64,000 nucleotides of DNA from Aureococcus anophagefferens. Lineage: Eukaryota; Sar; Pelagophyceae; Pelagomonadales; Pelagomonadaceae. Positions 1-10,800 of the stretch are shown one piece after another; position 1 is the first letter of the stretch; each line of letters opens with the position of its first letter. Location of the stretch: positions 2,153,097 to 2,217,096 of the forward strand of contig NW_008705565.1 in NCBI RefSeq assembly GCF_000186865.1, in the 5' to 3' direction. Below the pieces are notes generated by a model. It did not search any database and was not told the origin of the DNA. It was given only the letters and a program-made list of their open reading frames with translations. A program made the position numbers and the translations under genes.

Positions 1-2
1 GG

Positions 3-1670
3 GCTGGGAAGGATTGCTGGACCTACGCGCGCGCGTGGTGGACTCCCTACGATTTCCAAAAGGAGGTCGAGGAGCGGCTCTCGTCGTGCCCCGAGTCCTG
101 CAACGCCTGCTACGGGCAGTGGAGCGGTCCCTGGGATCAGGAGGAGCAGTACTTCTACGAGCTCCACGAATACGAGAGCAGCGACTGCCGAGCGTCCTCG
201 CTGTTCCAGACGACGTACCTGCGGATCGGCTACTGCGTCGACGGCCGTCGCGGGAGCCTCGCCGTGCGACGCGACGGGCTGGTGGACTGGTACGCGGCGC
301 CGTACTGCGAGGGAGCGCCCGCGCTCGCCGACGACCCCTTCTTCTACGACGCGGTCGACGGGTGCGTGCAGTCGACGGCGCTCTCGTGGTCCAACCGGGT
401 CTTCGGGGGGGCGCCGGACGTGTACGTGCGAAGCAGCATGGCGGTGCTCCCGCGCGCGAGCGTGGACGCGTCGCGGCTCGTGGGCATCGAGGAGTGGTGG
501 CCGATCCCGAGGCTCCCCGGGACGCGCGTCTACGACTACACGGCGTGGTCCCTCGGGTGCGACGCGCTCCCCGCCTTGTACCGGGCCTACGAGCCGCGCG
601 TGTGCTACAAGGTCTTCAGCGCCCTGCCGGGCTGGATGACGAACTTGTACGCCCCGCCCGACCTGTGGCGCGCGTTCGAGTGCGAGGGCGACGAACTCGC
701 GGAGCGCTACTTCCTCGACGGCGCGTGCGCGGGAGACCCGTTCCGCTGGGACGAGCTCAACGAGTCGACGCACGACCTGCTCACGTGGACGTCGCAGATG
801 CTCGGCCCCGCGGACACGTGCTTCACGATGGCGGACTACATGAGCCACCGGAACAGCGGCTGCGGCCGGCCGCTGAGCCTCGACCGGTCGCCGTTCCACT
901 ACGTCGACCGCGGCGCCTCGCGCGGCGGCGGCGGCCGCGCGGCGACCATCTGGGTCGCCGCCGCGGCCGCGGCGCTCCTCGGCGCCGCCGTCGCGGCCGC
1001 GGCCCTGCGGCGCGCGCGGCGCGCGCGGCGCGCGCGCGGCCGGCGGTACGGCGGCGCGTCGAAAACCGCGCCGGCCGACGACGCGGGCCGCTGCGCGGTG
1101 AGCCTCGACGCGGCGCTCACCGTGACGGGCTGCGTCGGCTTCGAGCCCCCGCTCGGCGTCCGCGCGGGCGCGCGCCTCCGCGACGTCGTCGCGTCGGCCG
1201 AGGAGCGCGCGGCCGTCGCGCGCGTCGTCCGCCGCGCGTCCGGCGCCCGCGTCGTCGCCCAGACCGTCGCGCACGTCGGGGGCCGCCTCTTCCAGTTCGA
1301 CGTGTTGCCCCTCGCCGGCGGGGGCGCGACGCTCGTCGGCGCGCCCGTCGACGGCGCGCTCGCGTGCTTCGTCGCCGTCGCCGACGGCGACGCGCACTCC
1401 GTCTCGACGAGCAGCACGAGCCTCTTCTCCACCAAGTGGCGGGGCACGGTCGTGCTGCCCGACCGGCGGCGGGACAGAGCCGCGGCCGCCGAGCTCATCC
1501 ACGCGGCGACCGCGGCCGCGGAGCTCCTCCACCTCGCGCGCGCCGCGCCGCCGGCCGTGGGCGACCTCCTCCGCCCCGGCGAGGCGCGGACGGCCGCCGC
1601 GGTGGTCCTCCTGTCCCGGCTCGACGGCGCGCTCCGCCGCGCCGCGCTGGAGTTCCTCTGGGTACCTTAA
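3..1670 (+). CDS. Partial Cys-rich single-pass membrane protein (5' end outside window)
   Basis: The reading frame is already open at base 3 and stops at 1670, so the start lies upstream of the window. The first 300 or so visible residues are rich in Cys, Trp and Tyr and look extracellular. A single hydrophobic segment follows at about visible residues 312-335 (an Ala/Leu run after TIWV), and then an Arg-rich stop-transfer stretch of alternating RR and AR. The remaining 200 or so residues are an Ala/Val-rich presumably cytosolic domain. I do not recognise the family. Topology (outside N-terminal part, inside C-terminal part) follows from the positive charges after the membrane segment. Codon use matches the neighbours and no intron is needed in the visible part. 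Confidence 0.6.
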   Translation, partial: AGKDCWTYARAWWTPYDFQKEVEERLSSCPESCNACYGQWSGPWDQEEQYFYELHEYESSDCRASSLFQTTYLRIGYCVDGRRGSLAVRRDGLVDWYAAPYCEGAPALADDPFFYDAVDGCVQSTALSWSNRVFGGAPDVYVRSSMAVLPRASVDASRLVGIEEWWPIPRLPGTRVYDYTAWSLGCDALPALYRAYEPRVCYKVFSALPGWMTNLYAPPDLWRAFECEGDELAERYFLDGACAGDPFRWDELNESTHDLLTWTSQMLGPADTCFTMADYMSHRNSGCGRPLSLDRSPFHYVDRGASRGGGGRAATIWVAAAAAALLGAAVAAAALRRARRARRARGRRYGGASKTAPADDAGRCAVSLDAALTVTGCVGFEPPLGVRAGARLRDVVASAEERAAVARVVRRASGARVVAQTVAHVGGRLFQFDVLPLAGGGATLVGAPVDGALACFVAVADGDAHSVSTSSTSLFSTKWRGTVVLPDRRRDRAAAAELIHAATAAAELLHLARAAPPAVGDLLRPGEARTAAAVVLLSRLDGALRRAALEFLWVP

Positions 1671-1930
1671 GCTTAACATCGATCGTCATGAAGACGCGCG
1701 CATCGCGAGCGAGGCTCGAGCGGTCCCGCGGCCGACGCCTCGACGGGCGGAACTCCGAGGTCACCTGGGAGGTCCCCTGGGGCGAGGACGTCGGCAGCTT
1801 GAGGACGCTCTCGAGGATGTCAGAGTTCACCGTAGCGGCAACTTGAACCTCGAGCTCTCGACTTGTCCCTCGCCGAGGACTCCGACAGCAAGCTCTTCGT
1901 CGCGCAGATTCACCCACACCTCGCAGCACC

Positions 1931-3851
1931 ATGGCGCTCCAGATGGGCGGCGGCGGCGGCGCGATGATGAACATGAACGCGCCCATGCCCATGCAGGCCA
2001 TGCCGAACATGCAGACCATGCCCGCCTTCGAGGCGCCCCCGGGCGCGCCCGCGGCGCCGGCCGCCGGCGGCGCCGCCAACCCCCTCGGCGACACGCGGGC
2101 GGCGCGCGTCGAGGACGAGGCCCTCGCCGCGGGCGGCGGCGCCTGCCTCAGCGTCGAGTTCTCCGGCGCGACGGTCCGCGCGGCGTGTGGGACCCGAAGC
2201 AGAAGCGGTGCGACNNNNNNNNNNNNNNNNNNNNNNNNNNNNNNNNNNNNNNNNNNNNNNNNNNGACTCTGAGGATCCCCAGGGCGACGCCGCGATCGTC
2301 GCGCCGGGCCTCTGGCTCGGCGCGCGCGCGGCGCCGCGGGCCTGGGCCGGCCCGGGCCTCGCGCCGTCGCGCGCGACGAAGGCGACGCCCGACGCGGCGC
2401 CGGCCTTTGGCGCCGCGCGGCCCTGGGGCTTCGACTGCGGCGCGTCGGGCGAGCGGAAGAAGCGTTGCACGCTCGACCCGGCGCTCGCCGTGGGCCTCCT
2501 CCTCGCGCGGCCCCGGCAGCGCGCGACGCAGCTCGTGCGCACGCCCGTGCGCCGCGCGACGCTCGTCGCGCCGGGGACGGCGTCCCTCGAGTGGCGCGTC
2601 GCGGCGGCCGCGGCGCTCGGCGCCGTCGACGCGCGCGCGGCGCTCGTCGTCGACGCGCCCGTGGCCCTGCTCGTCGGCGCCTGCTACCGCGACGGCGCGC
2701 CCTTCGGGGTCGCCGACGTCGCCGACCTCGAGGGCGTCGGGCTCGTGATCGACTGCGGCTGCGGCGGCGTCGACGCCGCCGCCGTCGACTGCAAGGACGG
2801 CGCCTTCGAGGTGCTCGCGTCCGCGGGCGACGCCTGCGAGGCGTCGCGCGGCGCCCTGCTCGCGCTGGCGACGGGCGGCGCGGCCGACGCGGCCGCGCTC
2901 GCGGCGCTGGCGAAAGCGGCGAAGCGCGCGGCGAAGGACGCCGCGGCCGGCAGGTCCGTCGCGTGGGCCGTCGTCCGCGGCGACTGCGAGGGCGCGCTCG
3001 ACGCCGCCACCGTCGCCGCCAACGTCGGCGGCAAGCGCGCGCTCGTCGTCGCCGACGCCGGCGACGCGGCCCTCGGCGCGGCGGTGCTCACGGCGTCGGA
3101 CGTCGAGCTCAGCGGCGCGCCCGAGGGGCTCCGCGTCGCGGGCGCCGTGCGCCGCGACGTCGCCGCGGCGCTCCTGGGGGACGACGGCGCCGCGGGCGAA
3201 CCGGACGTGCTCTTCGAGGCCGGCGCGGCGCTGCCCTGCGCCGCGCGCCGGACCTACGAGCGCAAGGCGCTCCTCGGCGGCGGCGGCGAGGACCGCGCGC
3301 TCGACTTCGCGTTCCTCGAGAAGGCCGCCGGCGGCTGGCGGCCCGTGGGCGACGGCCTCGAGGACCCGTTCGAGACGGTGAACGACGACGAGGACGTCGT
3401 CTACTCCGAGCGCGCGACCGTCGAGTACAGCATCGACGGCCGCGGCATGCCGTCCGCCGTCGTGCTGACGGCCGCCGTGCCCATCAACTCGGAGCGCAAG
3501 GAGCGCAAGGACGCCGAGAAGCGGTGCTACCGGCTCCTCAAGTACTGCCTCGTCGGCTTCTTCTGCCTGCCCGTGATCTACACGCTGTTCCACATGCAGC
3601 GCCGGAGCCGGCGCATCGCGCGGACGACGGTCGCGCTCCGCGACTTCTACGCGCGCGCCAAGCCCGACAAGGTCGACAGCGCCGAGAAGATCGCGGCCAA
3701 GTACGAGGGCTTCGAAGAAATCCTCTACAAGCGCCTGGAAGCGACCTACCCCGGCCACCTCGTCATCCGCCCCGGCGCGAAGCCCGTCGAGGCGGAGAAG
3801 GAGGACGACGCGGCCACCGAGGAGGAGGAAGAGGACGTGCAGGAGCTGTAG
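1931..3851 (+). CDS. Met-rich, single-TM protein interrupted by an assembly gap
   Basis: The start at 1931 opens a Met/Ala/Pro-rich leader with repeated M-x-M motifs (for example NMNAPMPMQAMP). The frame before the 50-N gap (2215-2264) differs from the frame after it, so the true gap length or an intron inside it must reconcile the two. After the gap one frame runs to the stop at 3849-3851. It contains an Ala/Val/Asp-rich domain of about 400 residues, one hydrophobic segment near 3538-3595 (YCLVGFFCLPVIYTLF) and an acidic tail ending EEEEEDVQEL. I do not recognise the family. The single TM with a short basic flank suggests an organelle or endomembrane anchor (inference). Confidence 0.55.
2215..2264. 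other. Assembly gap of 50 N
   Basis: Exactly 50 unknown bases, a size often used as a default scaffold gap. It breaks the coding region of the Met-rich TM protein. Confidence 0.99.
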
Positions 3852-4161
3852 GCGGGGCGCGCCTCGAGTAAGTACGCCATAGAACCCACCATTCATGCCG
3901 CAAGCGGGCTCTCTCTCTTGCGCATGAGGCGACGCCACCCGTCTACGCCGCACCTTGTCTTCGAAATGCTTTCGAAAGATTACCCCCGGCGAGAGGCATT
4001 GCACGCGCCCCGACTTCGGGCGAAGTTGGACGGAGCTCCGGAGAGCAAAATATGGAGGCAAAAAACCAACCACAAGCGGGCTCGCTCGCTCCCAGCAAGT
4101 TGCTCCGCGACACCCACAACACTACCGCAACCTCTCAACGCAAGCGCGCAAGAACACGACC
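3852..4161. other. Intergenic region, 310 bp, no gene seen
   Basis: This lies between two plus-strand genes. It is lower in GC than its flanks. I see no RNA gene or repeat; it presumably holds the 3' end of the upstream gene and the promoter of the secreted protein at 4162. Confidence 0.5.
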
Positions 4162-4668
4162 ATGTCGCTCTCCGCCTCGCGCTCCATTGTCCTCGCGCTC
4201 GCGCTGCTCACTGGCGGCACCCACGCCCACGGCCTCCGCGCCCACGGCGGCGCCTCCGCGTCGCGCGTCGGCGCTTCCGCGTCGCACGGCGGCGCTTCCA
4301 CCTCGCGCGTCGGCGCCCGCGGCCTCCGCGCCGCCGGCGCGCACGGAGCCGCGCACGCGGCGCCTGGCGACGCCGACGCGGCCCAAGTCAAGTGCCCGTT
4401 CCTCGCGCGCCGCGCGGCGCTCGGCGGCGTCACGCGCTCCCTGTCCGAGCTCGATTCCTCCTACGTCCTCGTCTCGGTGCCGCTCCTGCGCAACCTCGAG
4501 GACATGGACTACTGGTGGCTCGGAGCTCCCGGCGCTCTGCATGGCCTACAACGCCTTCGACGTCAGCTTCGTCGAGGCGAGCGTCGCCATCTGACCATGT
4601 GCTACGACCCGCGACGCGGTCCGCCGCGTCGCCACCCACGACTGTTCCCCCTCCCGACGTTTGTGTAA
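4162..4668 (+). CDS. Small secreted Gly/Ala/His-rich protein, C-terminus uncertain
   Basis: A clear signal peptide (MSLSASRSIVLALALLTGG, then THAHG) starts at 4162. It is followed by an imperfect repeat of GAS-AS-RVGAS units rich in Ala, Gly and His, then a more ordinary segment (VKCPFLARRAALGGVTRSL). The frame ends at 4668 after 168 residues, but the last 50 are Arg-rich and look like noncoding translation. A frame one base over gives a more natural ending at 4594 (PALCMAYNAFDVSF), so a one-base sequence error or a genuine frameshift near 4520 is possible. The family is unknown. The 3' end is only 9 bp from the convergent beta-helix gene. Confidence 0.45.
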   Translation: MSLSASRSIVLALALLTGGTHAHGLRAHGGASASRVGASASHGGASTSRVGARGLRAAGAHGAAHAAPGDADAAQVKCPFLARRAALGGVTRSLSELDSSYVLVSVPLLRNLEDMDYWWLGAPGALHGLQRLRRQLRRGERRHLTMCYDPRRGPPRRHPRLFPLPTFV

Positions 4669-4677
4669 ATCCTTCTT

Positions 4678-5850
4678 TTACCAGAGCCTGAACAGATTCG
4701 ATGGGTGGTTGCTAGCGCGAAGGGTGCTCCAGTCGTCTTCTCCTGGTATGTAGTCCCATTCTGAGCCATCCTCCTTCGGCTCCATGCAATCCATGATGGC
4801 GTCCTCACCGAGGAAGTATACATTCCACTGCAGGTGCTTGCCCTGGACCGTGAGCGTGGCATCGTCGAGGATGACCATGAAAGGGGTTCGATCGCTGGAG
4901 GCGAAATTCGGCCTGGCGTACGAGGTCGAGCTGTCCACCTTTATATGAGAGCCTTCTCCTTGGGCGCAGATGGTCGCATTTTGACAAGGCGACTCCTTGC
5001 TCGAGAACATTGAGTTTTCGACTTCTACGCTTGCGCCGTCGATCGCCAAAGCGCCGTACACGGACTCGCCGATCAGCCGGCAGTTTCGGATCACGAGAGA
5101 AGTACCAGCGCCGTCCGCCTGAGCGCCAAAGTAGCCGCGAGACACATAGGAGTTTTGGAGCAGGACGTTCGAACCGGTCGTCGCGAACACAGCCATCCGC
5201 CCGAAACAAGCGAAGGCGCAGTTGTCGATCTTCACCCGCGCGCGTTCGCTCACCTTGACCGCTGTATCGTGCGCGTCCATGTTGAACCCATCTTCTTCGT
5301 CCTCCTCGACGTACGGCGGCGTATACCACAGGTCCCGAGAGAAGCCGTCGAAGGAGATATTCTTGAGCGTCAGACTAGTCTCGTCGCCTTCGACGAGGAG
5401 GAAGGGTGCATCGAGTGTCTTCGTATAAATCGTAACAGCTCCCCAATGATAAGGACGGCGTTCGTCGCCTTGATAGTCACGACCGAAGCTCCACTTCGGC
5501 CGTCGCGCGCCGACGATGCGGAGCGCGATGTTCGGAACGCGAAGCGTCTCGGGAATCTGGAGCGCTTTCGAGACAAGGATCGTGTCGCCGGTGCGCGCCG
5601 TCGCCAGCGCGGCCTTCAAGGTCAAATTCTCGGGGACGCGCAGCGGGCGCCGCGTTGTTTGGTAGAGGAGCAATTTGACCGTCTTCCGGTCGCCTTGGCC
5701 GCTGAAACTGTCCAAAGCAGTCTCCACGGCGACAGAGTCGGCGCCGCTGTCCGAGATACAGCGCAGAGCACCGCCTTCGAGATAACTCAAGACGGTCGCG
5801 GCTACATCGAGCGGGAGCTGCGCCGCACCGCGCCGTGCACGGGTCCGCAT
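4678..5850 (-). CDS. Parallel beta-helix protein with F-box-like N-terminus
   Basis: The predicted protein has 390 residues. Its first 40 (LPLDVAATVLSYLEGGALR) resemble an F-box-like start. The rest is a series of short hydrophobic strands with N, G and S turns (LTLKNISFDGF, VKIDNCAFACFG, VLLQNSYVSRGYF, LVIRNCRLIGESVYG, VEVENSMF), the signature of a right-handed beta-helix such as FBXO11-like or pectate-lyase-fold proteins. No catalytic residues can be assigned. The start at 5850 was chosen because a longer frame to 6027 would overlap the end of the upstream GH2 gene. Both genes are on the minus strand with about 90 bp between them. A substrate-binding role in ubiquitin ligation is only a guess from the F-box-like segment. 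Confidence 0.6.
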   Translation of the reverse strand: MRTRARRGAAQLPLDVAATVLSYLEGGALRCISDSGADSVAVETALDSFSGQGDRKTVKLLLYQTTRRPLRVPENLTLKAALATARTGDTILVSKALQIPETLRVPNIALRIVGARRPKWSFGRDYQGDERRPYHWGAVTIYTKTLDAPFLLVEGDETSLTLKNISFDGFSRDLWYTPPYVEEDEEDGFNMDAHDTAVKVSERARVKIDNCAFACFGRMAVFATTGSNVLLQNSYVSRGYFGAQADGAGTSLVIRNCRLIGESVYGALAIDGASVEVENSMFSSKESPCQNATICAQGEGSHIKVDSSTSYARPNFASSDRTPFMVILDDATLTVQGKHLQWNVYFLGEDAIMDCMEPKEDGSEWDYIPGEDDWSTLRASNHPSNLFRLW

Positions 5851-5941
5851 CGCAAATACTGCGGCCTTCGGCGAGCGCCCGGACTCCTCTCGAGGCAATT
5901 TTGAGCAAAACAAGCGCTTACATAGCGGCGCACCCAGACCC

Positions 5942-7750
5942 CTACACGCCCGCGTACTTGGCGGCCACGGCGGCGAAGCTCTCCTTGGGCCGGCGCCAGA
6001 AGTCGATGACGCCCTTGTGGTTCGCACCGCCGGGACGCTTCCCCTTGGCGCACGTCACGTTGATGAAGCCGCAGAGCGGCGGCGAGACGTCGGGCACGTA
6101 CTCGCAGGGCCCACAGGTCTGCGCGCCGTCGTTGCCCTTGAAGTCGAAGAAGTGCCAAAGCGTGATCCCAGAGATGAGCTCGTCCTGTAAAGCGACGTCG
6201 ACGTCGGCCTCAAGCACTTCCAGCTGGTACTTCGGCGACCACTTGACCGCGGTCGCATTGTCGTACTCGTAGATCGCGCCGGCGCCGGTCTCGCTGATGA
6301 CGAACGGTTTGCCCGGCTGCTCGTCGTTGACCCAGCTCGCGAGCCGCGACCAGAACGGCCCCGGGAGGCTCGTGTTTCCGAAGTCGACGTACCACGCCGG
6401 GTAGCCGTTGAACGAGACGAGCGACGCGTGGTCGAGGCACTCGTCGCGGTCCTCCTTGTTCGACGCCCACGTCACGAAGCGCGTGGAGTCCAGCCGCTTC
6501 AGCGTCTCCGCGCACGTCTTGTAGGCGGGGCACGCCTTCTTCTCCGTCGACGGGCCCTCGTTGAAGAAGCCCCAGGTCATGATCGACGGGTGGCTCGCGG
6601 ACGCGTAGACCATCTCCTCGAGCTGCGTCACCTGCGTCGACATCCACGCGGCGTCCTCCGTGTTCTCGACGGACACGCCGGGGCCGAGCGCCTCTTCCCA
6701 CATGACGATGCCCGCGGCGTCGAGGCGGTCGAGCCAGCGCTGGTCCTGCGGGTAGTGCGCGCCGCGCACGTAGTTCGCGCCGCCGGCCTTGAGCAGCATG
6801 ATGTCCTCGTCCATCTGCGCCTCCGTCGGCGACGCGCCCGTGTCGGGCCACTGCGTGTGGTGGTTCCAGCCGTGGAGCTTGACGACGTCGCCGTTCAAGG
6901 CGATGCGGCCGTCGACGGCGGTGAACGCGCGGAGGCCGAAGCGCTCGACGACGCCCGCGCCGCCCACGGAGACGCCGAGCTCGTGGAGCGCCGGCTGGTC
7001 GATGGACCAGAGCGTCGCGTCCTTCGGGGCGGCGACGGACGTCGTCGCTTTGCCGTCGGCGTACGTGAGCTCCTGCTCGCCGAGGTCGTCGCCGTCCCAG
7101 GACAGGCGCGTCTTCAGCTTGCCGGAGAAGGAGGCGTCGGAGAGCGTCACGTCCACGTCGACGGCCCACGCCTTGCCGTCGAACTTGGGGAAGACGTGCG
7201 CGCGCGCGACCGCGGGCCCCGTCGTCGCGTGGAGCACGACGGAGCGAATGAGGCCGCCGTAGTGCCAAAAGTCGCCGCCCGTGTGGAGCGGCGCCGTCGT
7301 GTCGTTGAAGCGATTGTCGGCGAGCACGACGAGCGTGCGCTTGCCGGCCTTGGGCGGGATCGCGAGGCGGAAGGGCACGTAGCCGCCGGCCGTGTGGTTG
7401 CCGACCTCCGCGCCGTCGACCCAGGCGCGGCAGAAGAAGGAGCAGCTCATGAACTCGAGCCACTGCGTCTCCTGCGACCCCGTCTCGAACGTCGTCTCGT
7501 ACATGCTCACGCCGCGCTTGCCGGGCACCCCTGGCGGCGCCGCGTCGATGGTGCCGGGGACGGCCATGGTGGACACGCGCGCGACGGCGTCGGCGCCCGC
7601 GGCCACGGAGTCCAGCGCGTCCGCGAAGCCGTAGGCCCAGGCGCCGTCGAGGAGCGTGGCCTCGTGCCCGCCGACGTACTTGGGGAACCAGCGCGGCGCG
7701 CCGTCTTCGAAGGCGACGGCGAGCACGGGTAGGAGGAGGCACTTGAGCAT
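5942..7750 (-). CDS. Secreted glycoside hydrolase family 2 (beta-glucuronidase/galactosidase-like)
   Basis: The 602-residue protein begins with a short signal peptide (MLKCLLLPVLAVAFEDG). It then shows the GH2 order: sugar-binding domain, Ig-like domain and TIM barrel. Barrel hallmarks are VVKLHGWNHHTQWPDTG, the acid/base glutamate in GFFNEGPS and the nucleophile glutamate in FVISETGAGA. LWHFFDFKG near the end is the usual beta-strand 8 region. Several N-x-S/T sites fit secretion. The exact sugar (glucuronide versus galactoside) cannot be told by eye. The start at 7750 gives the signal peptide directly; a longer in-frame extension to 7894 would overlap the divergent gene. It shares a 143-bp head-to-head promoter with the glycosyltransferase fusion. 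Confidence 0.85.
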   Translation of the reverse strand: MLKCLLLPVLAVAFEDGAPRWFPKYVGGHEATLLDGAWAYGFADALDSVAAGADAVARVSTMAVPGTIDAAPPGVPGKRGVSMYETTFETGSQETQWLEFMSCSFFCRAWVDGAEVGNHTAGGYVPFRLAIPPKAGKRTLVVLADNRFNDTTAPLHTGGDFWHYGGLIRSVVLHATTGPAVARAHVFPKFDGKAWAVDVDVTLSDASFSGKLKTRLSWDGDDLGEQELTYADGKATTSVAAPKDATLWSIDQPALHELGVSVGGAGVVERFGLRAFTAVDGRIALNGDVVKLHGWNHHTQWPDTGASPTEAQMDEDIMLLKAGGANYVRGAHYPQDQRWLDRLDAAGIVMWEEALGPGVSVENTEDAAWMSTQVTQLEEMVYASASHPSIMTWGFFNEGPSTEKKACPAYKTCAETLKRLDSTRFVTWASNKEDRDECLDHASLVSFNGYPAWYVDFGNTSLPGPFWSRLASWVNDEQPGKPFVISETGAGAIYEYDNATAVKWSPKYQLEVLEADVDVALQDELISGITLWHFFDFKGNDGAQTCGPCEYVPDVSPPLCGFINVTCAKGKRPGGANHKGVIDFWRRPKESFAAVAAKYAGV

Positions 7751-7893
7751 GATCGCGGGTGCGGCGCGGCGCTGCGAGCGGCAGTGCACTCGATGACCTG
7801 AGAAGCTTTTTACGTCTTCGCGTCCTTCGGCGAAGCAACATCGCGATGCATCGCCTTGGAGCATGCAAGGTTGGCAAAGTGCCGCGGCGCGCA

Positions 7894-10800
7894 ATGGGCA
7901 GCCCGGTAGCAGTCATCGCGCTGCTACTGCCACTAGTCCGCGCAGCAGCAAACTGCGACCGTTCGCCCACGCCCATCTACGTCTACGACGCGGATAAAAT
8001 CGACAATCCGTGGCTCGCGCACGCCGTGGACCGGCTCACGCGCAACCTCGTGCCGTCGGCCGTCGCCGTCGCGGACCCGAGCGATGCCTGCTGGTTCCTC
8101 GTGACGTCGCCCGCCGCGGCGGCCGGTCCCTTTGCCGACGCCGTCGCGCTCGCCGCGGAGGCGCCGCTGGCGCGGCTCGCGCACTGGGGCCAATGCGGCG
8201 CGAACCACGCCGTCTTCATGAGCGAGCACCCCGACGAGGAGACGCCGTCCGTTTGCCGGGCCGATTCTCAATGTCGCTGCAACTGTTTCGAAAAAGGATA
8301 GACGATCGCTCGTGTCGATGCCGCCGCAACTATTTCGATGAAACATGATCGTTCGTCCAAAAAAAAACAGCCGAAACGACTTTGTCGCCGCAGGTCCTTC
8401 GACGTCGGCGGCGCGGCGGTGCTGCGCTACGCGCTGACGAAGCGCAGCTTCCGCAGGGGCCGCGACGTCCAGCTGCCCGTCTACTACCCGGGCGCGGAGC
8501 CGCACCGGAACTACGCGGGCGCGCGGCGGACGGACGCGGACCTCGACGCCGCGGCCGCGTCGACGGCGCGGCCGCTGCTGCTGGGCTTCGTCGGCACCAT
8601 CCCCGCGGCGGGCACGCCCTACGTCGTGCCCGCGGCGCCGTCGACCTTCGGCCTGCGGAGCCGCGTCGTCGCGAGCTGCGCGCGCCGGGGCGGAAACGGG
8701 GCGATTCGAGGTCGCTTCAACACGAATGAAAGCCATCTACATTTCCGCGTCGAGAGATCGCTCGTCCAAATATGAGCCGAAACGAGTTGATCATGAAAGT
8801 GGAAACCGCCTCACCCGTGCGTCGCTCCCCAGGCGCCCACTCGCTGAGCAACGGGGTCGTCGTCGCGCACGCGGACGACGAGTCCGACTGGGGCGGCATG
8901 TGGAGCGACCACTACGCCGCGGTGCTCGCGAACTCGAGCTACGCGCTCTGCCCCGGCGGCGCGGCGCCCTACGCGTCGGAGCGGCTCGTCGACGCCATCC
9001 GGGCCGGCGCGGCGCCCGTCGTCGTCGACGACGGCCTCCTCGTGTTCCCGTTCGCGGGCCTCGAGGACGCGGACGCGCTCTGGGCGCGGTGCGCCGTCGT
9101 CGCGACGCCGGATTTGATGCGCTACGGGTCCCGCGGCCTCCTGCGCCGGCTCGACGACGAGCGGGACGCGGGCCTGCTGCCCGCGCGGCTCGAGGCGTGC
9201 CGGAGCCTGAGGGACCGCTTCCTCGGCGACGCGGACGCCGTCGTCGACGCGGCCTTCCGCGCGCTCGCGGCGTCGGCGCGGACCTGCGACGCGCCGCTGC
9301 CGCCCTGCGCGGCCCTGAACTCCGGCGGCACCTGCGCGGGCGAGCCCGTGGACGCGGGCCGCGACCGCGTCCGATCGAAGCCGACGTACCGCGAGAACGA
9401 GCGCGACCTCGTCGACGGCCTCCGCTGCCTCCGGAGCAACGCGGGGCCCGGCGACCGCCTGCGCGAGCTCGCCCTGACCGTCGCCGTCGCCGAGGAGTTC
9501 ATCCTCGTGGCCGCGCCGCGCCTCGCGGCGAACGAGTACGACGTCGCGACGCGGCTCCACGAGGAGCTCGAAAAGAACGCGAGCGTCGCCGTCCCGCCCT
9601 GGGCGTCGCGGGCCGCGGGCTGGAGCCACTACGTGCTCGGCATGCTCGACGAACAGGACGGCCTCGTGCTCGACGCGCGGGACCACTACGACGCCGCGGA
9701 CCGCCTCGGCGTCGCGCGCGCGAGCCGCCACGGGATCCCGATCCGCGACCTCCTCGCGGCGGAGCCCGTGCTCCTGGGCGTCGAGACGCGGTCCTGGCTC
9801 CTCAAGGAGATGGCCACGGGCTGGCGGCTCTGCGGGGCCGTGGCCTGCGGCGTGTCCCTCGGCGACCCCTTTGAAGGGGACCACGCGACGGTCTACCTCA
9901 CGACGCACGCGTCGAACGGCTTCCCCGTGGACTTCCCCTACGTGGACCGGCCGCGGCACGCCAACGCCGTCGTCTTCATGGAGCACGACGCGCGCTTCTT
10001 CCCCGACGGCGGCTTCGAGAAATCGCTGGAGGCCTTCCGCGGCGACGCGGACGTGACGCTCGGCTTCGCTCCGGGGGCGCCGCTCGCGGGCGTGCCGCAC
10101 CTGCCTCTCTCCTACGTCACGGACCCGCCGGGCGCCTTCGCGACGCCGCCCGTCGACTTCGACCGCAAGGCGAAGCACGTGCTCTGGGTCTCGTCGCAGT
10201 GCGACCCGAAGTTCGCCCGCGACAGGCTCGAGCGCGTCGACGCGCTCCGCGCCGCTCTCGGGCCCCTCTTCGCGTCGCACGGCGCCTGCCGCCCGACGGC
10301 GACCATGGAGGCGACCTTCCCCGAGTGCGCGTCCCTGCCGACCGACGCGCGGAGCGGCGGCGCCGCCACCGTCGACGACGACCCGCGGAGGCGCTGCGCG
10401 TACCGCAAGTCCGCGTTCGTCGCCGCCCGCGTGGACATCAAATCTTCAACCCGACTTCAATGTGAGCGTATTTGAAGGTTTCGACGCAAAGTTTTCTTTT
10501 GTGCTTCGAGAACTCGACGAGAGCGATCGATTCGTCCAAAAGTCAGCCGAATCGACTTCGATTTGGCCGAGCTAGAGAATTTCAAAGTTTGGTTGGGACG
10601 TCCCAAACCAGTGGTTGATTTCCGCACAGGTCGCCGCCTACGAGAACTCCGCGGCGCCGGGCTACGCGACGGAGAAGCTCTTCCAGGTGCTGGCCGAGGG
10701 CAGCGTGCCCGTCTACTGGGGCGCGCCGGACGCGCGGGCCCTGCTGCCGGCGCCCGCGGCCGCCGTCATGGTCGACGACTTCGAGGGCCCGGCGCTCGAG

